From Isoetes taiwanensis (lineage: Eukaryota; Streptophyta; Lycopodiopsida; Isoetales; Isoetaceae): 64,000 bases of DNA. Numbering within the stretch: the stretch's first letter is position 1; each line of letters starts with the position of its first letter. The DNA is taken from NCBI GenBank assembly GCA_021234155.1, contig JAJEKV010000034.1, positions 12,602,234-12,666,233 on the forward strand. Direction: 5' to 3'. Below the pieces are notes generated by a model. It did not search any database. It saw nothing but the letters and a program-made list of their open reading frames with translations, and was not told the DNA's origin. Shown here one piece after another: positions 59,003-64,000 of this stretch. The position numbers were made by a program, and so were the translations under genes.

Positions 59003-61411
59003 TTTAGCTACAAAATGTTCATATAAATATGAAAGGTAGTGTTTTTAGTTTCTTTTTTGAAGATGTTTGAGATTTGCATCGTATAGTGGGTTTTGAAGCG
59101 GTGAATAATCTTGTACCTTTGCAAAATAATGGTGGAGTCATTAATTTTGTACGCAATGTAAAGCCCATGTCTTTAATTTCTACTTGTGATGTTGGCACAC
59201 AAAGTTAAAGAAATGGTGATGCAAAGAGTATAGGAAATAATTCTTCCAAAAGGCCAAGTATTATGGGTAAAATGATTTGAGTTGCCATTCTCACATTAGA
59301 GTAATTGAAAATTCTGGGCACAAATTTATTGAACAACCTAGCTATTTATCACAAAGGTCCTTTGTTGAATTTTTTTTTACATGTATATGCATAAACGTTA
59401 GTACAATTTTTATAATTATTATTCAAGGCATGGGACCAAACTACTTGTCAAAATGTCTTTCATACTGAGATATGTTTTTGATCACCGGTTTGAGCACATA
59501 AATTCAATAAGTCTTTGCCATCATATGCAAATTCATTCTAAGAGTGACTCATCGGCAAAAGAAAACATGATCTACTTCATTGTCAAGTTGCTTGTTAGAA
59601 TCGCATATTAGAACCTTTGCATATAAATAGAAGAAATCTGTTAAATCAAAATGGTCTTAAAATACCAAAATAATACTATATCTTACGGCAGATGTTTGAC
59701 TCGATGTCACTATTTTAGCATTTTGTGCTCTAAAATCAATCAAATTCAAACTTCGGAAATGTGGGCATGATCAAGATGCTCAAATGAATGCTCGACATGC
59801 CTAAAAAGCTATACAAAAATAAAACCATTATAGGAGTTGCTAAAGTGATACAACAAAGGCATTCATCCTTGGTCCATATGAAACCCACGATCCGCTTTTC
59901 ACATGACTAGGTGCTCCAATGTACTCCATTCCACTTTTCACATGACCCGGATGCCCCTCGTTTGCTATTTGCTATGTCATCCCAAATTATTCTAGCGACT
60001 TTTGGCATTATGCTTTTATCATACAATCGATTACAATGAATATCAAGATTTGGATGTCTACATCTAAAACCGAAATCAAACTTCGGCATAAGAAACACAT
60101 GGAAACAAAAATTATTCTTTTCATAATTATCTTGAACATCATATGCCATTATCATTCCTTTCATGGGACTTAACTTTGATATGCTTCCCTAAAATCCTAT
60201 AAAGTAGGCATTAAATATGAACTCACATTACTTCCCCAAGATCTCCAACACACCTTCAATGTGTATGCCCTTGTCCAAACTACGGTTCAAGAAATCAAAT
60301 TGTTTAAAACATGATTTAAATGGAAACCTTAATTAATCTTGTCCTCGTTTCCTTCTTATATTTGAAAAAATCGGGTTAATTTATTGAAGGAAGTAGCATA
60401 GATAGGACATAATAAAAGCTTACGTAGTGCGACTTTCTAAATGCATGTCTCTATAAAAAATTCTAAAGCAAAATCAAAACTTTGTGCATATGAAAACATG
60501 GGTTCTTGGTATACGGCGTACACACCTCCATGAGATGTACCTAGATTTTCATAAAGATAAAGAGGTAGTGTGGTGACACAACTCCATGCAATGCACTTGA
60601 ATTTCCACAAAGATAAAGAAGCCTTACGATTTACACTTTGAAGATGATAAATCTTACGATAATTCTTTGGCTTGCGTGGGAGCATAGCAAACAAAAACGA
60701 AACCTAACACAATACTATGAAAGACCACTTCTACTTATCTTCCAAAAGATACAAAAATACCTTTGTAACACGAAATTATGGATTAACAGAAATGGAACTC
60801 TTGCTATATTGTTGATTAAATATGGCCGAATATCTACAGGGCAAGCCGAGCTAAAGTAAAGTAGCATCAAGGAACTTCTGTCATATGGAGCTTACATAAA
60901 ATAATATTAATGTTGTTACAATTCATGCATGGATTTATGTAGCTTCATGTGCAAAGGGATGCATGAGATAAAACTTGGAATTTGAGCAACCAATGTAAAA
61001 GCGAACCTTTCTTGGTTCATTACGCTCCATAAATCCATCACAAATACAATTCAAAAACCAAAAGTATGGCTTCTTGTCAGTTTAGTACTATTTGAAGAAA
61101 TTGAGGAAAGGATAAAAGACCAGTACATGCATATTTTATTCGGGGCGATATTGCTACATCGTTATAGTCGGGGGATGATTTATTAAGAAATCATAATCAA
61201 TGCAAAGGCAACGTATGTAAAAGGATTCAAGGTTATTAAGTTGTGAAAATCTTTAAGATGGAGCTAAAAAAAAAATACAAACGTTTCAAGATAAACTTGG
61301 CTCTAGCATGCATTTGCAAGGACACAATGGAGAATGAAAATTAGAAATGAATGGTTGCATAAAATGGCACATGTAAAGGAAAAGCGAGAAAAAATAAAGG
61401 GTGCCCTATCC
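59003..61411. other. No assignable gene
   Basis: AT-rich; short frames. A minus-strand frame at 60164-59907 (85 codons) and another at 60694-60437 have no recognisable domain. Confidence 0.5.
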
Positions 61412-61930
61412 TCTAAAATGAAGTGGCATCTTGAAAGAATGCACTTTCTTTTCATGCGAGCACAACAACATAGTTCATTCTTGTGTAGGCACAACAATAT
61501 TAGTTCAACGGCCAGTGATTATGAAGCAAAAATCTTGGAAAAGATGCTGGCTGACATGATCATTCTCAATTGTCTTCAAATCTTGGAGAAGTTATCAATT
61601 CCAAATCCTTCTTGTAAAGCAGGACACGAAAATATGTATATAGATAATACTCTCAATAAGTTAAAGCCAAAATACATTTTACCTTACTTCTAAAATGAAA
61701 TGGCAGCTTGAGAGTGCATGCTCTTACTTTGCATGCACAACAATGGTGGTTAAGTGACAAAGTGATTATCAAGCAAAATACTAGAAAGGTGCTACTCTAG
61801 GACATAGCCGACTTGATCCCGATTCTTTCAGATCTCCAAATACTAGGGAAGTTATCTCAACTCGAAATCCTTCTAGAAAAACAAACTTGAAAGAATGTAC
61901 ATAGATGATTTATTAAGTTAGGCCAATAAT
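61412..61930 (+). repeat. Tandem duplication of about 277 bp, coding-like
   Basis: Copy 1 (61412-61688) and copy 2 (61689-61930) both start TCTAAAATGAA(G/A)TGGCA. Copy 1 is open within a 119-codon frame and reads KMKWHLERMHF, SDYEAKILEKMLADMIILNC and LQILEKLSIPN. Copy 2 has the same peptide order scattered over frames (SDYQAK, LQILGKLS). No domain recognised. A helical repeat protein remnant or just a duplicated transposon piece are possible. Confidence 0.6.
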
Positions 61931-62959
61931 CCTTTTAACCTTGAGGACTGATGCGACCGCCCTAGTCTTTTATCTCAACGGGTTCATAAGTGATCAAGGT
62001 ACCAAACCTCGAGTTATAACATCATCTCTACAAAGAAAACTTAAAGCTTTCTTATCTGGCGGTAAGTGTTGGTAAAGAAAATATTGTTCGGCATGATTAG
62101 TTAAATCAACCTCGATAATATATGCTATCCGGTGTTTAAAATAAATATTGTAGAAATGGACGATGTGCCATGCTACAATAATCTAATGTAGTCTAAACAA
62201 GCTGGATTCCTTCCATCCAAGTTCATATATGCCACTAATCGTATCTGGATAATAGGATCAAAAGAATAGTCATCATAAACCTTGTTTCAAGATGAGATCT
62301 TATACATGGTAGATGTCTATATAGAAAATGTAGGCTTGGATCTATCTAGCGATTTTTTTCAATGTTTCTTGATGCAAGAATGGAATCTATAGTGGAATAC
62401 ATCGGAATAGAGACAAATACGATTGAAGAAAAGCGGCTCCAAAAGATCCACATGGAAGACATAAAAGATGAGCATTGAGCCAAAGCGTGCTTGAAAATAA
62501 ATAGAGTGGCTATAAGCTGAGCCTCATATATCCCCATCATTTAGCATAGTTGTCCATGCACAAATGCATTATCTTATCTATCGGGGGGCATTAAAAGAAT
62601 CGACATGAAAAGAATTGGTTGGAAGCCACATTTGTGCGGACTAAAAGCAAAAAGCATCACAAAAATACAAAACAAAAAGCATGCAGGTGAAAGAATTGAA
62701 ACCACATATGAAAAAATAATAAGCATATGGCCTCCATGTCCATTAGAAACATTTCAAGCCCATTCTTAAGCAAGCGTGGCAAAACATCACCCGGAGGATA
62801 AGCCCGGGGATAAAAAAGATGAAAAAATTGAGACCCGAATAATCAAATCCCAAAATGCCAAATCATATGAAATAAATATTACGTGATTTTTGTATAATCG
62901 AAAAAATTCCGACATCTAAACTCCACGTGTATATATATGAACCCTCACGGATATATGAT
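61931..62959. other. No assignable gene; weak RT-like peptide
   Basis: Near 62203 the plus strand gives KQAGFLPSKFIYATNRI, similar to the QAGF.P.R.I..N segment of L1 RTs. Support on either side is poor. Confidence 0.4.
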
Positions 62960-64000
62960 GCTAATGCCATTCTTGAAGGTGTTTGCAATATCATATGTAG
63001 TGATTTGTTAATTGTAACCAAAGCCCCGGGTATAGGTGCAAATTCTAAGCAATTTTGAAGGTGTGACACTCATCTTCAATTACTCCGTTTGGGTGTGGGC
63101 AATTCCTATATTCTTGTTGTTCTTGGGCCCATTTGCCCAATTCCTAAGGCCATATGCAATTCAAATGGTTGCAAGCTGATACGCCCTTCTTTCATGGAGT
63201 AGCTGTATTTATAGGTATTGTTGTAGATATCGGCAAGCATGGGATTGATCGGCACATAATGTGATTTTTTTGCCAACTCTACAACACTTGCTTATGCGTG
63301 TCTGGATTCTTGCTGAGGCGATTGTGACCTTCATTGTTACGCACATGTATGCATCTTTATTTACGCACATTTAATCTAGAACCAAGTGGCTTGCTTCTCC
63401 TTCCAGTAGGCTTTAAGGCGATGGACCCATGGCCATTGTTGTATCACGAGTGTCTCTCATGTTTGTCACCTTCGGCGATATATTATCTGACATTCGAGGA
63501 TTCGAGACACATTGGAGGGCAAAAACCATGTCTCCTTTAGAAGATTTTTGATAAGATCATGGACTTAACTCTCGTGCTTTCGAGTCAAAAAAAGTATATG
63601 TTGGACCCGTTCCCAAGTCCTCAAAAGCAAGTGATATCACCCTCCCATGCTTCTACTCCATATAAAAGCATTGGCTCTACCAATCCAGTGAACAAGTGTG
63701 ACTTAAAGGACCGGGCATAAAACTTTGCTTTGTGGCAATTGCTCTAAGATTCCTTCCTTCTAGATTGCATATAAAGCCTTCCAACCTCGCGTTAATAAGC
63801 TTCTAGATACAAATATCCTGAAATACTGGTAGTGAACTCCACCTCTAATTATTTGTATTTTTGCGGCACTTTCACATTTGGACCTTGATAAAGATGCAGG
63901 TTGCCTATGTTGCCTTGAATATGATATCATGGAAATTACACTAGCGTTGAACAAATTTACTTGCATTCTAATGTGCTAGCAATACGTAAAAAAAAAAAGA
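62960..64000 (-). pseudogene. LINE family A C-terminal half, cut by window edge
   Basis: Minus strand from 63850: VEFTTSISGYLYLEA (compare YKYLGVEFP at 22.5 kb), RGWKALYAI, TLVHWIGRANAFI, WERVQHILFL, and ETWFLPSNVSRILE near 63520. Near 63130-63070 follow MALGIGQMGPRTTRI and VIEDECHTFKIA (EDE-H motif). No family tail remains below 62960. Frames change several times. The upstream RT lies beyond base 64000. Confidence 0.65.

Overview
The window reads as intergenic DNA from a large land-plant nuclear genome. It holds a decayed Athila/Tat-type Ty3/gypsy element, many dead LINE copies, plant-style Helitron ends, long microsatellites and very little host coding sequence. A fern, lycophyte or other repeat-rich plant fits, but the species cannot be told from sequence alone. 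The longest open frame that looks coding is transposon-derived. I saw no rRNA, tRNA or CRISPR array. Nearly all coding matches come from reading translations by eye across frameshifts.

Layout. 1-4.0 kb: minus-strand non-LTR retrotransposon (LINE) remains, including an ORF1p-like piece, endonuclease and reverse transcriptase (RT). 4.87-16.15 kb: one LTR retrotransposon with two ~590-bp LTRs, a 6-bp target-site duplication, RT, RNase H and integrase, and about 4.1 kb of extra DNA after the integrase; a poly(A)-tailed SINE sits in that extra DNA with an 11-bp duplication. 17.3-18.6 kb: LINE 3' half. 21.0-28.2 kb: two LTR elements in inverted orientation that share an ORF I cannot assign and have no visible polymerase; a LINE is nested in the left one. 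31.5-40.1 kb: stacked LINE 3' ends, a (GATA)n array and an L1-like LINE. 40.7-41.1 kb: two exons that look like HAP2/GCS1, the gamete fusion protein, the only convincing host gene. 44.5-46.4 kb: an L1-like LINE with another LINE tail inserted in it. 50.8-52.7, 55.6-57.9 and 63.0-64.0 kb: more LINE copies. 54.2-54.8 kb: satellite-like tandem repeats. 42.0 and 59.0 kb: Helitron-type 3' ends.

Two LINE families recur. Family A carries an EDE-H motif near its C terminus and a conserved 3' end (GGTCCCATAGGCCAATTGG, then TCTCCGTGGACGATAAAA) followed by short tandem repeats whose unit differs between copies. Family B is L1-like and ends in TTGCCAATGTGGCATGA, again followed by short tandem repeats. 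These tails probably seed several of the microsatellites here. Most copies are broken by small indels, so they are listed as pseudogenes.
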